A DNA stretch of 64,000 bases from Luteibacter pinisoli (lineage in GTDB: Bacteria; Pseudomonadota; Gammaproteobacteria; Xanthomonadales; Rhodanobacteraceae). Both the position numbers and the translations under genes were made by a program. The DNA is taken from positions 2,418,001 through 2,482,000 of the forward strand of contig NZ_CP041046.1 in the NCBI RefSeq assembly GCF_006385595.1. Reading direction: 5' to 3'. The notes beneath the pieces are model-generated. The model saw only the letters and a program-made list of their open reading frames with translations, was not told the origin of the DNA and made no database searches. Positions 51,155-60,197 of the stretch are shown in pieces (within the stretch, counting starts at the first letter, position 1; every line of letters begins with the position of its first letter).

Positions 51155-51259
51155 GCGCAAATCCAGCGAGCGGGAGGGAACGGGTAAGCTAGCCCCGTGC
51201 CGTTGGGCGTTACAACACGTCTCATGGCACCCCTCCACGCCAGCTAACAGGGATCCAAC

Positions 51260-51511
51260 ATGAAACGCGTCTTCGCTGTGCTTATCGCGACCAGTGCCGT
51301 CGCCGCGTGTGGGGATTCGCAGGAACAGGCCGCCAAGGATGCCGGCTACCTGCTTCGCATGAACCAGATCGTTTGCCATCTCGCCGCCAACGAGCTGGAC
51401 AAGGTGGCCGCGTGGCTGGACCAGCGGCTCAAGGAGCATCCGAGCCTGGCCGCTTACGCAAAGCAAGGCTCAACAGAAGCCGACGATGTCTATGCAAGGC
51501 ACCGCAAATAG
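51260..51511 (+). CDS. Small lipoprotein-like hypothetical protein
   Basis: An 83-residue protein with signal MKRVFAVLIATSAVAAC and a lipobox cysteine at residue 17. The mature part is helical (AKDAGYLLRMNQIVCHLAANELDKVAAWLDQRLKEHP) with one further cysteine. An AGGGA site precedes the ATG by about 9 bases. No family was recognised. It is divergent from yceI, with 105 bases between. Confidence 0.65.
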   Translation: MKRVFAVLIATSAVAACGDSQEQAAKDAGYLLRMNQIVCHLAANELDKVAAWLDQRLKEHPSLAAYAKQGSTEADDVYARHRK

Positions 51512-51566
51512 AGCGATGGCGATCAGAAAGACAGGAGTGAATGCGAGCGGGTGCGGGATCTGGCGC

Positions 51567-52316
51567 TTAAGTGGCAGTGAGCTTCGCCAGGGCCAGGGCA
51601 TTCGGAATGGCCTCTCCGCGCGCGGTGTTATCGAAGATGCACCACGCCACCCTGCCCTGATCGCGGGCCTCTCGCATCGTCCCGGCGACACGTTCGATGA
51701 ATGTGTCGTCGTACGCCGAGTAATAGACCTGCGGTGACCCGTGCAGGCGGAGGTAGAGCATGCCCCGGTCGATGGGCGGCTCGACGCCTGCGACGGGCGG
51801 CGGATCGGCCCATACGCACGAGACACCAGTGTCGCCCAGAACGGCGGCGCCCTCCGGCGTGAACCACGAAGCGTGGCGGGGCTCGCACGCCAGTGGAACA
51901 GGCGTGCTTCTCCGGAGCATCTCGAAGAAGTCAGTGGCGATGTTGGTATCGAGGGCAAGGCTGGGCGGAAGTTGCACCAGAACGCACCCGAGTTTCTCTT
52001 CAAGTCCAGCTGTCTCCTGCACGAACGCTCGCACGAGCGACTCGCACTTCTCGAGTCGGCTTTCGTGGGTAATGGTGCGTGGCATTTTCACGCTGAAGCG
52101 GAACGCGTCCGGGACGCTGCTCTTCCAGCGGACATACGTCTTCGGCTGATGCGACCGATAGAACGACGAATTGATTTCCACGCAGGAGAACACCTGCGCG
52201 TAGCGTTCGAGATGGGTGCCGTCCGAAGGGAACGATCCGGCGACACTCGCCGGCAGCGCCCAGCCCGCGCAACCCACCCGGATGCTGCCTCCCGCTCCGC
52301 TGTCGCGCCTCGTCAT
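51567..52316 (-). CDS. DUF72 domain protein
   Basis: A 249-residue protein of the DUF72 TIM-barrel family. Typical segments are IRVGCAGWALP, LERYAQVFSCVEINSSFYRSH, RWKSSVPDAFRFSVKMPRTITHE, LGCVLVQLPPSL, PLACEPRHASWFTPEG and LYLRLHGSPQVYYSAY. The biochemical function is unknown. The tryptophan and histidine positions of the family look intact. It has no obvious partner among its neighbours. Confidence 0.9.
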   Translation of the reverse strand: MTRRDSGAGGSIRVGCAGWALPASVAGSFPSDGTHLERYAQVFSCVEINSSFYRSHQPKTYVRWKSSVPDAFRFSVKMPRTITHESRLEKCESLVRAFVQETAGLEEKLGCVLVQLPPSLALDTNIATDFFEMLRRSTPVPLACEPRHASWFTPEGAAVLGDTGVSCVWADPPPVAGVEPPIDRGMLYLRLHGSPQVYYSAYDDTFIERVAGTMREARDQGRVAWCIFDNTARGEAIPNALALAKLTAT

Positions 52317-52433
52317 GCCATATGGCCCACGTCAGTCCTGCCGTATGAAGCCCCAGGCTGACGGTGGCACCGCGCCGATGAAGGTTGCGTATCGTCAAGC
52401 TACAATCCCTCGCCTATCGACCGGAGCCAACCG

Positions 52434-52727
52434 ATGACGTGGAAACTTGCGATCGCACTCCTTGGATTAAGCGCGGCCTCTACCGTCGACGCGGCGTCGG
52501 TCGTACGCAACACGGTGCTGGTCGACGTCGATGTCGACACCTCCGGGCACGCGACCCACACGGCCGTCGTAACGTCGTCGGGATCTAAAGACATCGACGC
52601 GCGAGCGATCGTGGCCGTGGAGAAGTGGCACTTCAACCCGCCGATGGTGCGGGGGAAGCCGGTGGCCGCACATGTGCGGGTTCCGGTAGTGTTTGAATCC
52701 GACGCCGCCCCCAATCCGTCGACATAA
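52434..52727 (+). CDS. Small periplasmic protein with a TonB C-terminal-like domain
   Basis: A 97-residue protein. A signal peptide (LAIALLGLSAASTVDAA) is followed directly by a TonB-C-like fold: VDVDTSGHATHTAVVTSSGSKDIDARAIVAVEKWHFNPPMVRGKPVAAHVRVPVVF. The KWHFNPPMVRGKPV stretch is the family hallmark. It lacks the N-terminal membrane anchor and Pro-rich spacer that let TonB take energy from ExbBD, so it cannot act as a normal energy transducer. It could compete for TonB boxes or be a stand-alone binding domain. Confidence 0.75.
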   Translation: MTWKLAIALLGLSAASTVDAASVVRNTVLVDVDVDTSGHATHTAVVTSSGSKDIDARAIVAVEKWHFNPPMVRGKPVAAHVRVPVVFESDAAPNPST

Positions 52728-52747
52728 AAAACCCCGCAAAAGCGGGG
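52726..52747 (-). terminator. Rho-independent terminator on the minus strand
   Basis: GCGGGG (52742-52747) and CCCCGC (52732-52737) form a six-pair stem with a four-base loop. On the minus strand it is followed by six T residues (complement of 52726-52731). It lies about 135 bases after the histidine kinase stop and most likely ends that operon; the plus-strand TonB-like gene ends just at it. Confidence 0.8.
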
Positions 52748-52883
52748 CAAAGAAAAACAGGTCTCTGTGCTGGGTCGTAGGCACGCCCATTGGAAGCCAG
52801 CACCAACCTGCGCGGAAGGTTACGGTCTGAGGTTACGCATGTAAAGTGATCAGCGCTGGAGATACGCCGCGCCACGCAACGGA

Positions 52884-54191
52884 CTAGCGCGCGGACACCG
52901 GTAAGCTCACACGCGCCACCGCACCGCGCGAACCTTCCCGCGCAAACAACTCCAACGTTCCGTCCTGTGCTTCGACGATTTGGCGGGATAGCGCCAGGCC
53001 GATGCCTGCGCCGTTGGCCTTCGTTGTGAAGAACGGAACGAAGAGGTTGCCGCTGGGTGGCAGGCCGGGGCCGAGATCGCTTACTTCGACCAGCACGCGG
53101 GTGCCGGCGCGACGCCAGCCGAGCAGCACCTCGTCGTCGCCGCCAGCTTCGACGGCGTTGCGCAGGAGATTGATCAGCACCTGCTCGAGCTGATCGCGGT
53201 CGCCTTGCAGGCTTAGCGATTCACCCGGCTCGATGCGGATGCGCGCGTCGTCGAACAACCGCACGACGCGTTCGCAGAACGCTGCCACATCCACAACGGC
53301 TACGTTCGGTGATGGCAGGCGCGCGAGCCGCGCGTAGTGGCTGATAAAACGTTGCAGGGCGGCGCTGCGCTGGCCGATCACTTCCAGGCCATGGCGAAGG
53401 TCGGCGTCGAGTTCGGGGCCGAGTGGCTGGCCGGCGTCGGGGAGCAGGCCGTGCAGCGTTTCCACCATGGAGCCGATCGGCGTCATGGAGTTGGTGATCT
53501 CGTGGCTGAGTACGCGCAGCAGGCGACGGAAGGCCTGGGCCTCCTCCTCACGTAGTGCACGCTCCATGGGCTGGACGACGAGGAGGCGCCCTTCCTGGCT
53601 GCGGCTGCGCAGCGCGGCGTGGCCTACCTGCCAGCGGCCGGCCTGGCCGGCAAATTCGTAAGGGACGATATCGCCGGAAGGCACGTCGAACAGGCCGGAC
53701 AGCCCGAGCGCATGGGCGTCCATGCCGAGCACCTCCGACGCCTGGCGCCCGAGCAAACGCTCGCCCGCCGGGTTGACCAGGCGCAGTCGGCCATCGCGCT
53801 CGAAGGCGAACACGGCGCCATCCAGCGCGGCCAGCGTCTTGCTCAACAGCTGCAGCGATTCCTGCAGCCCGCGTTGCTCATCCTGCAGCCGCGCGGCCAG
53901 TTCGTTGAAGCGGCGCGCGATGTCACCAAAGTCGTCCTGGCGTTCGGTGCCCGAGGCACGCACGCCGTAATCCCCTTCGCGCAGGGCCTCCAGCAGGTTG
54001 GCCACGGTCTGCATGCGGCTCGGCCGGCCACCGGCGACACGCCACGCCACGACGGTGAGAAACACCACCAGCACGAACAGCGCGATCGCCTCCGCGAGCG
54101 ACGGCACGCCAACCAGCAGCATGCCGCCCAGGGCCAGCAGTGCAGGCAATGCGACGAGCAGTCCGCTCGTTGCCGCCCTACTCCGCTTCAT
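52884..54191 (-). CDS. Membrane histidine kinase, NtrY-like
   Basis: A 435-residue sensor kinase from the ATG at 54191, which overlaps the response regulator gene by 14 bases. Two helices (GLLVALPALLALGGMLLV and AIALFVLVVFLTVVAW) with almost no periplasmic loop are followed by HAMP (VANLLEALREGDYGVRA), a PAS domain (LAALDGAVFAFERDGRLRLVNPAGERLLG), the H-box RRLLRVLSHEITNSMTPI and the ATPase boxes (DRDQLEQVLINLLRNAVEAG, DLGPGLPP, NGAGIGLALSRQI). It should phosphorylate the adjacent regulator in response to an internal or membrane signal linked to the pump. Confidence 0.93.
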   Translation of the reverse strand: MKRSRAATSGLLVALPALLALGGMLLVGVPSLAEAIALFVLVVFLTVVAWRVAGGRPSRMQTVANLLEALREGDYGVRASGTERQDDFGDIARRFNELAARLQDEQRGLQESLQLLSKTLAALDGAVFAFERDGRLRLVNPAGERLLGRQASEVLGMDAHALGLSGLFDVPSGDIVPYEFAGQAGRWQVGHAALRSRSQEGRLLVVQPMERALREEEAQAFRRLLRVLSHEITNSMTPIGSMVETLHGLLPDAGQPLGPELDADLRHGLEVIGQRSAALQRFISHYARLARLPSPNVAVVDVAAFCERVVRLFDDARIRIEPGESLSLQGDRDQLEQVLINLLRNAVEAGGDDEVLLGWRRAGTRVLVEVSDLGPGLPPSGNLFVPFFTTKANGAGIGLALSRQIVEAQDGTLELFAREGSRGAVARVSLPVSAR

Positions 54192-55566
54192 CACGCTGGA
54201 GCCCGTGTTTCTCCAATCGTCGGTACAGCCCTTGCCGCGTGATGCCGAGATGCTCCGCGGCGCGCATGAGGTTGCCGTCGTGGCGTTCCAGCGCCACACG
54301 CAGCAGCATCGCCTCGGCATCGTCGAGGGTCATCTCCTCGACGCCGCGGGGTTTCGATGACTTGCGCAGACGCAGGTCTGCCGCGCTGACGTGATCGCCG
54401 CCGAGCAGCGCCGCACGCTCCATCGCATGCGACAGCTCACGCACGTTGCCCGGCCACGCGTGGTCCAGCAAAGCACTCTCCACGGCGCTGCCGAGCACGG
54501 GCGGATCCCGGCGGTAGCGACGGCTGGCCTCGGCGAGGTAATAGCGGGCCAGCGGGATGATGTCCTCGCGGCGCTCGCGTAGCGGCGGCAGGCGCATGGG
54601 AAACACGCTGAGGCGGTAAAGCAGGTCCTCACGGAAGCGCCCGGCATCCACTTCCGCATCCAGGTCGGCGTTGGTGGCTGCCACCACGCGCACGTCCACC
54701 CGCCGCGTGCGCGACGCACCCAGCCGCTCGAATTCCCCGTCCTCCAGCACCCGCAGCAGCTTGGGCTGTTGCTCCAGCGGCAGGTTGCCGATCTCATCCA
54801 GGAACAGCGTGCCGCCGTCCGCCGTCTCGAAGCGGCCGGCGCGGTCCTGCCGCGCGTCGGTATAGGCTCCTTTGACGTGGCCGAACAGCTCCGCCTCGAA
54901 CAGCGTGGGTGCCAGGCCGCCGATATCCACTTTCACGAAGGGTCGTGCCCGGCGGCCCGAGAGGCGATGAAGGCGCTTCGCCAGCACGCTCTTGCCCGTG
55001 CCGTTCTCGCCCAGCAGCAACACCGCCGCATCGCTCATGGCAATGCGCGCGACGTCGTCCATCAGCCGGCGCATCGCCGGGGATTCCGCGATAAAGCTGT
55101 CGCCGTCATCCAGCAGCAGCGCCTGCGCATCGCTCAGGTGGCGCACGTCGCGTTCCTGCCGGCGCAGTTCGATGCGCGACGCCAGCACGCTCAGCAGGCG
55201 TGCGTTCTGCCAGGGCTTCTCGATGAAATCCACCGCCCCTTCGCGCATCGCTTCCACAGCCAGCTCGATGCTCGCCCAGCCGGTCATCGCGATCACCGGC
55301 AGCTCCGGTTTACGCGCGGTGAGCTCACGGATCAACGCCAGCCCCTCCTCGCCCGAGGTCGTGTCCTGGCGGAAATTCATGTCCACGAGCACGGCGGCGA
55401 AGTCGTCGCCGGCCACCATCGCGAGCGCATCCGAAGGCGTGGCCGCTTCGCTAAACCGGTAGCCGGAGTGCTTCAACAAGAGGCGTACCGCGTCGCGCAC
55501 GGCCTCCTGGTCATCGACCACGAGAACGTGCGGCAACGAGGCGCCGGATTGGGAGGGATCGGCCAT
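54178..55566 (-). CDS. NtrC-family response regulator with altered GAFTGA loop
   Basis: A 462-residue regulator from the ATG at 55566. The receiver domain (HVLVVDDQEAVRDAVRLLL, phospho-acceptor Asp in AAVLVDMNF) is followed by the AAA+ domain with Walker A GENGTGKS and GGTLFLDEIGNLP, and a Fis-type helix-turn-helix (GNLMRAAEHLGITRQGLYRRLEK). The loop that contacts sigma-54 reads GAYTDA (residues 233-238) instead of GAFTGA, which may weaken or change sigma-54 activation. It is the fourth gene of the pump operon, downstream of the permease. Confidence 0.93.
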   Translation of the reverse strand: MADPSQSGASLPHVLVVDDQEAVRDAVRLLLKHSGYRFSEAATPSDALAMVAGDDFAAVLVDMNFRQDTTSGEEGLALIRELTARKPELPVIAMTGWASIELAVEAMREGAVDFIEKPWQNARLLSVLASRIELRRQERDVRHLSDAQALLLDDGDSFIAESPAMRRLMDDVARIAMSDAAVLLLGENGTGKSVLAKRLHRLSGRRARPFVKVDIGGLAPTLFEAELFGHVKGAYTDARQDRAGRFETADGGTLFLDEIGNLPLEQQPKLLRVLEDGEFERLGASRTRRVDVRVVAATNADLDAEVDAGRFREDLLYRLSVFPMRLPPLRERREDIIPLARYYLAEASRRYRRDPPVLGSAVESALLDHAWPGNVRELSHAMERAALLGGDHVSAADLRLRKSSKPRGVEEMTLDDAEAMLLRVALERHDGNLMRAAEHLGITRQGLYRRLEKHGLQRDEAE

Positions 55567-55576
55567 GGGCGCCAGT

Positions 55577-58018
55577 TTAGTCGATGCGCAGGGCTTGCAT
55601 CGGCCGCACATGCGCCGCGCGCCACGCCGGCGGCAGGCTCGCCAGCAGGCCCGACAGGCCGAGCACGAGCAACACCGAACCGATCGCCAACGGGTCCAGC
55701 GCCTGGATGCCGAAGAGGAAGCTGGTCAGCACGCGCGACAACACCATCGCCATCGCCAGCCCGATCGCCAGCCCCAGCCCCACCTGGATGGCCGCGGAGC
55801 GCACCACCGTCATCAACAGGCGCCCACGTGTCGCGCCGAGCGCCGCACGCACGCCATAGTCATGCCGGTGCGCCGCCACCGCCACGGACATCACCGCGTA
55901 CAGCCCCACCGATGCCAGCAGCAAGGCCAGCCCGGCGAACAGGCCCACGAGCAACAGGTTGAGGCGCTGCGCGCTGGTGGTCGACGCCACCACCGTCGCC
56001 AGGGTCTGCACGTCGGAGATGGGCTGGCCCGGTGCCACTTCGTTGATGGCATCGCGCAACGCGCCGTCGTCCAACCCCATGCCCGGATGCAGCCGCACCG
56101 CAAAGCTCAGCGGGCCAAACTCGCGCATGATCGCCCAGATCCCTTCCGGCACCTGCCCCAGCGGCGTGTAGAGGATCGGCGGTGCGTTCACGGCGGGTCC
56201 GCGCTGGCGGACATCGCCGACCACGCCGACCACGCGCATCGGCAGCTGCTTATCGTCCGCGAGCCGCAGCATCACCGTGCGGCCCAGCGGATCGTCCTCG
56301 CCCAAATACTTGCGGGCAAAGGAGACGCTCACGACACATACCGCGTCGCTGCCCGCGTTATCCGCATCGGTAAACAGGCGCCCCGTCAGCAGCGGCACGC
56401 CCACGGTCTCGAGGAAGCCTGGGCTGCTCATGCGGTACTGAACACCTACCTCGGAGCCGTTCGGCAGCACGATGGGCCAGTTGAGCTGCGAGCCCGTGGG
56501 CAGGTTGCTTGAGGCACCCGCTGCCTCGGCCTGTGGCAATCGCTGCAGGCGCTCCAGCACCTTGCGGGTGAGCCCTGACGCGTCGGCGACGGTCACGTAG
56601 CGGTCCTTCACCGGCGAGAGCGTGAACGTCGTGACGTTACGGCTGCTGAAGCCCATCGGCACGGACTCCAGCGCATGCAACGTGCGGGTAAACAGCGCCG
56701 CGCCCACCAGCAGCACCACGGCGACCGCTACCTGGGCCACCACGAGCGCGCGCCCGGTGCGGCCGTCTTCGCGACTGATCCCGCTGCGTCCGCCGCCGAC
56801 CAGCTCGCGCCGCCACTCGCGGCGACGGCCACGCAGTACGGCAAGCACCGTGGCGCCCACGGCGGCGACCAGGCCGGCAAGCAGGGCGAAGACCACGCTG
56901 GTGCCGGTCAGCGCGACATGTTCACCGCGCAGCCATTCCGGCGGCACGATGTCACCCATCAGCCGCAGCCCCAGCCACGCCAGCAGCAGGCCAAACGCCG
57001 CGCCCAGCAGGCCGATCAGCAGGCCTTCGCCAAACGCGGGCAGGCTCAGCCGGCCCGTCGACGAACCCAGTGCGGCACGCACGGCGCTCGCATGCGTACG
57101 CGTCAGCGAACGCAGCAGGATCAGGCTGGCCAGATTGATCACGGCGATCAACAGCACGCACGAGGCCGCACCGACGAAGAGCCAAAGCGTCTTCCCGGTG
57201 TCCCCCACGTACGCACTGCTGAGCAAGGGCAACGCGCGCGGCGGTTCCAGGCGCAGGGCCTCGCTGGCCTTCGCCATGTTGTCCGCCGAGGCCAGCACCA
57301 GCGCGGTCAGGGTGCTCGCCGTCTCCGCCGACGTACCGGCCAGCGTGGCGCCCGGCCGCATGCGCCCGATCACCATCTGGTTGGTGGACAGGTTCTGCGA
57401 CGCCATGTCCGGCTGCATCGTCAGCAGCAGGTCCAGCGGCACGGGCCACTGGAACTCCTTCGGCAGCACGCCAACGATCTGCATGCCCTTGCCTTCTACC
57501 TCAAGGGTCTGCCCCACCACCGACGGGTCCGCGTTGAAGCGCGAGCGCCAGAAGGCGTGGGTGAGAATCACGGCGCCCGGGCCGTTGGGGCGATTCTCCG
57601 CCTCGTCGAAGTTACGCCCCAGCGCCATGGGCAAGCCCAGGGTCTCGAAGAAGCCGCGGTCCGCACTGGTGGCCCGGGCCACTTCCGGGCGGCCGCCCGG
57701 CGCGATGTTCACGTTGACGTTGCCGCCGTTGACCATGCCAGCGGATTCGATCGACGACATCGCGCGCAGCGGGGCGTAATAGCCCGGTGCGGCGGCGTTC
57801 TCGTTGGCGTCCAGATAGGTACCCATCGTCACCAGCCGATCCGCATTCGGAAACGGCAATGGCTTCAGCAGCGCCTGGTCGAGCAGTGCGAACATGCCGG
57901 TGATCGTGGCCACGCCCAGCGAGAGCGTGAACACCGCCAGCAGCAGAAAGGCCGGCCGCCGGAACAGGCCACGCCACGACTGGCGCAGTTCGGTGAGAAC
58001 CACCGACGCCGGCATCAT
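55577..58018 (-). CDS. ADOP/MacB-like duplicated ABC permease
   Basis: An 813-residue permease with two FtsX-type halves. Each half has a MacB periplasmic core and membrane helices: SWRGLFRRPAFLLLAVFTLSLGVATITGMFAL at the start, RTHASAVRAALGSSTGRLSLPAFGEGLLIGLLGAAFGL at the centre and HRHDYGVRAALGATRGRLLMTVVRSAAIQ near the end. The length of about 800 residues fits the ADOP (duplicated permease) group. It overlaps the ATPase gene by four bases. With the adaptor and ATPase it probably exports a toxic or signalling compound, or lipoprotein, from the periplasm. Confidence 0.92.
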   Translation of the reverse strand: MMPASVVLTELRQSWRGLFRRPAFLLLAVFTLSLGVATITGMFALLDQALLKPLPFPNADRLVTMGTYLDANENAAAPGYYAPLRAMSSIESAGMVNGGNVNVNIAPGGRPEVARATSADRGFFETLGLPMALGRNFDEAENRPNGPGAVILTHAFWRSRFNADPSVVGQTLEVEGKGMQIVGVLPKEFQWPVPLDLLLTMQPDMASQNLSTNQMVIGRMRPGATLAGTSAETASTLTALVLASADNMAKASEALRLEPPRALPLLSSAYVGDTGKTLWLFVGAASCVLLIAVINLASLILLRSLTRTHASAVRAALGSSTGRLSLPAFGEGLLIGLLGAAFGLLLAWLGLRLMGDIVPPEWLRGEHVALTGTSVVFALLAGLVAAVGATVLAVLRGRRREWRRELVGGGRSGISREDGRTGRALVVAQVAVAVVLLVGAALFTRTLHALESVPMGFSSRNVTTFTLSPVKDRYVTVADASGLTRKVLERLQRLPQAEAAGASSNLPTGSQLNWPIVLPNGSEVGVQYRMSSPGFLETVGVPLLTGRLFTDADNAGSDAVCVVSVSFARKYLGEDDPLGRTVMLRLADDKQLPMRVVGVVGDVRQRGPAVNAPPILYTPLGQVPEGIWAIMREFGPLSFAVRLHPGMGLDDGALRDAINEVAPGQPISDVQTLATVVASTTSAQRLNLLLVGLFAGLALLLASVGLYAVMSVAVAAHRHDYGVRAALGATRGRLLMTVVRSAAIQVGLGLAIGLAMAMVLSRVLTSFLFGIQALDPLAIGSVLLVLGLSGLLASLPPAWRAAHVRPMQALRID

Positions 58019-58785
58019 GGCAGGACCTCGCGCAGCAGCGGCATGTCCCTGTCTTCTTCATTGCGCAGGCGGTCGAAGGTGTCTTCGTCGACGATGCAGC
58101 CATCGAGCATGTGCACGATCCGGTGGGCCCGGCGGGCAAACGCCGGATCATGGGTGACCATGCACAGCGTGGCGCCATTGCGGTTGAGCTCTTCGAGCAG
58201 CTGCATCACTGCTTCGCCGTTACGCGAATCGAGGTTGCCGGAGGGTTCGTCGGCGAGCAGGATGCGCGGCCCACCGACCAGGGCACGCGCCACCGCGACG
58301 CGCTGCTGCTGGCCGCCGGAGAGCTGGCCCGGGTAGTGGCGATGACGGTGGCTCATCCCCACCTGGTCGAGCACCTCGCGGACGCGGCGCTGGGCCACGT
58401 CGCGTCGATAGTCGTCGCGGAAGGTCAGCGGCAACGCGATGTTTTCTTCCACCGTCAGGTCAGCGATAAGGTTGAAGGCCTGGAAGATGAAGCCGATCTT
58501 GGCGTTGCGCACGCGCGCCTGGCTGCGCAGGTCGAGGCCGGCGACATCGGCGCCATCGAGGAGGAAGCGCCCCGTGCTGGGTGAATCCAGCAGGCCGAGC
58601 ATCGACAGCAGCGTGGACTTGCCGCAGCCGGAGGGCCCGGTAATGGCGACGAAGTCCCCGGCGTGGATGTCGAGCGAGACGCCGGAGAGCGCGTGGGTCT
58701 CGACCTCATCGGTGTGGAACACCTTGCCCAGGCCATCCAGGCGGATCAGGGGCGCGCGTTCATTCGCGGTGTCGGCAGGGTTCAT
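58015..58785 (-). CDS. ABC transporter ATPase, MacB/LolD-like
   Basis: A 256-residue ATPase. The ATG at 58785 has GGAGAG eight bases upstream and is preferred over upstream in-frame starts. It has Walker A GPSGCGKST, Q-loop FIFQAFNLIADLTVEEN, signature LSGGQQQRVAVARALV, Walker B ILLADEPSGNLD and switch THDPAFARRAHRI. It powers the neighbouring duplicated permease by a mechanotransmission cycle typical of MacB. The adaptor gene's stop lies 14 bases upstream. Confidence 0.95.
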   Translation of the reverse strand: MNPADTANERAPLIRLDGLGKVFHTDEVETHALSGVSLDIHAGDFVAITGPSGCGKSTLLSMLGLLDSPSTGRFLLDGADVAGLDLRSQARVRNAKIGFIFQAFNLIADLTVEENIALPLTFRDDYRRDVAQRRVREVLDQVGMSHRHRHYPGQLSGGQQQRVAVARALVGGPRILLADEPSGNLDSRNGEAVMQLLEELNRNGATLCMVTHDPAFARRAHRIVHMLDGCIVDEDTFDRLRNEEDRDMPLLREVLP

Positions 58786-58801
58786 GCGGTCGCTCTCCAT
58801 G

Positions 58802-60052
58802 TCAGCGAAGTCGTAGGGTGTCATAGCCGGTCCACTGGCTGGTATCGGAAAGGATGGCCTGGTCACCGGCGTGCAGGCCTTCGAGCACCGCGGCGCGGTC
58901 GCTCGACATCGCGCCGTAGCGCACCGGCACGCGGTGGGCCTCGTTGTCGCCGGGGTGGATGACGAACAGGGATCCGGTGGCGTTGGGTCCCGTGGCGTGC
59001 GGGCGGCCTACGTTGACGACGTTGGCGAGCGTGCCAAGCACGACGCGACCTTCGACGGATAGCTCGGGACGCGCACCGGCAGGCAGCGCGCTGTCGAAGG
59101 CGACGTCGACGGTGACGCTGCCATTGCGTACGGAGGGATCGACGCGGATGAGGCGTCCGGTGACCTTGCCGTTGCGGGTGTCGACCTCGACGGGGAGATC
59201 GAGCGCCACTTCGCTGGCGAGGGCTTCGGGCACCTGCAGGCGCGCGATGAGGTCGTCGGGGCGGGCGACGCGCGCGAGCTTGGCGCCGGAGGCGATCTGC
59301 TGGCCGGGCTCGACGTCCACCTGCTGCAGGATGCCGTCAATGCCGGCGCGGACGCTCAGCGATTCGACCTGCTGGCGGGCGATCTCCAGGGCGCTGGCGG
59401 CTTCGTCGCGCTTGGCTTCTTCCGCGCGCACCTGCGCTTCAATGTTGGCCTGGATGGCGCCGACGCGCTGGCGCTGGATGGCGAGGCGCTTCTGGTCCTG
59501 CTCGACGGTGATCTGGCTTTGCCTGACTTCGATTTCGGCGGAGGCGCCCTTGGCGAAGGCGCGCTCGTTGGCGATGCGCTTGATGTCGGCGGTGAGCAGG
59601 TCGGACTGGGCCTGGGTCTGGATGGCCTGCGCGTCGAGCAGCTGGGAGTGCAGGAGGGCTTTCTGGGCAGTGACGGCGGCCTCGGCACCGGCGAGCGCCG
59701 CCTTCTGCTTGGCGAAGCTGGCCTGCAGCTCGGGATTCACCAGCTGCAGGATCAGGGTGCCGGTCTGCACGCGTGCCCCGGGCTCGACGACCACCTGCTG
59801 CACGGTCGCGGCCGCGCCGGCCGTGATCCAGCGGATTTGCCGGGGCACAAGCGTGCCGTTGGCGCGGATCTCGCGCTTCATGTCGCCGAGCTGGGCGGTA
59901 CCGATCCAGACGTCGGAACGGATGACCGTGGGCGTGGCTTTGCCCAGGGCCAGGGAGGCCCCGACGACGGCCACCAGGGCGAAGGCACCCCCGGCCAGCC
60001 ACCACAATCGGGGGCGTCGGAGGATGGGCGCGGAGGCTTTGGCGATGTCCAT
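58802..60052 (-). CDS. HlyD/MacA-type periplasmic adaptor
   Basis: A 416-residue adaptor from the ATG at 60052 (MDIAKASAPILRRPRLWW). One membrane helix (LAGGAFALVAVVGASLALG) is followed by the barrel-sandwich halves (GTLVPRQIRWITAGAAATVQQVVVEPGARVQTGTLIL and IDGILQQVDVEPGQQIASGAKLARV) and a long helical hairpin (AGAEAAVTAQKALLHSQLLDAQAIQTQ). This is the first gene of the five-gene pump operon. A sigma-54-like promoter sits immediately before its start and no ribosome site is visible, so the message may be nearly leaderless. Confidence 0.92.
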   Translation of the reverse strand: MDIAKASAPILRRPRLWWLAGGAFALVAVVGASLALGKATPTVIRSDVWIGTAQLGDMKREIRANGTLVPRQIRWITAGAAATVQQVVVEPGARVQTGTLILQLVNPELQASFAKQKAALAGAEAAVTAQKALLHSQLLDAQAIQTQAQSDLLTADIKRIANERAFAKGASAEIEVRQSQITVEQDQKRLAIQRQRVGAIQANIEAQVRAEEAKRDEAASALEIARQQVESLSVRAGIDGILQQVDVEPGQQIASGAKLARVARPDDLIARLQVPEALASEVALDLPVEVDTRNGKVTGRLIRVDPSVRNGSVTVDVAFDSALPAGARPELSVEGRVVLGTLANVVNVGRPHATGPNATGSLFVIHPGDNEAHRVPVRYGAMSSDRAAVLEGLHAGDQAILSDTSQWTGYDTLRLR

Positions 60053-60063
60053 GCCATGGCTAG

Positions 60064-60079
60064 AGCACGGGGCGTGCCA
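60064..60079 (-). promoter_or_regulatory. Sigma-54-like -24/-12 promoter of the pump operon
   Basis: Read on minus it is TGGCACG-CCCC-GTGCT, with GG (60077-60078) and GC (60065-60066) ten bases apart, as in the -24/-12 consensus TGGCACG-N4-TTGC. The predicted start site is at about 60053-60054, directly next to the adaptor ATG. The operon encodes its own NtrC-type regulator, which supports the reading. Confidence 0.5.
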
Positions 60080-60121
60080 AGACGGAAATGGCTTCGTAGC
60101 GCGGTTTCGGGGTGGCGAACC

Positions 60122-60135
60122 GTCCGTTTTCGGAC
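60122..60135. promoter_or_regulatory. Inverted repeat GTCCG-TTTT-CGGAC, candidate activator site
   Basis: A 14-base perfect inverted repeat about 45 bases upstream of the sigma-54-like element. Its position fits an upstream activator sequence bound by the NtrC-type protein encoded in the same operon; that link is inferred. Confidence 0.4.
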
Positions 60136-60197
60136 AGTCGGTGTACGGATTCAGCGACTTAACGGGCCATTCATGTACCAATGGGTATAGTTATCCC

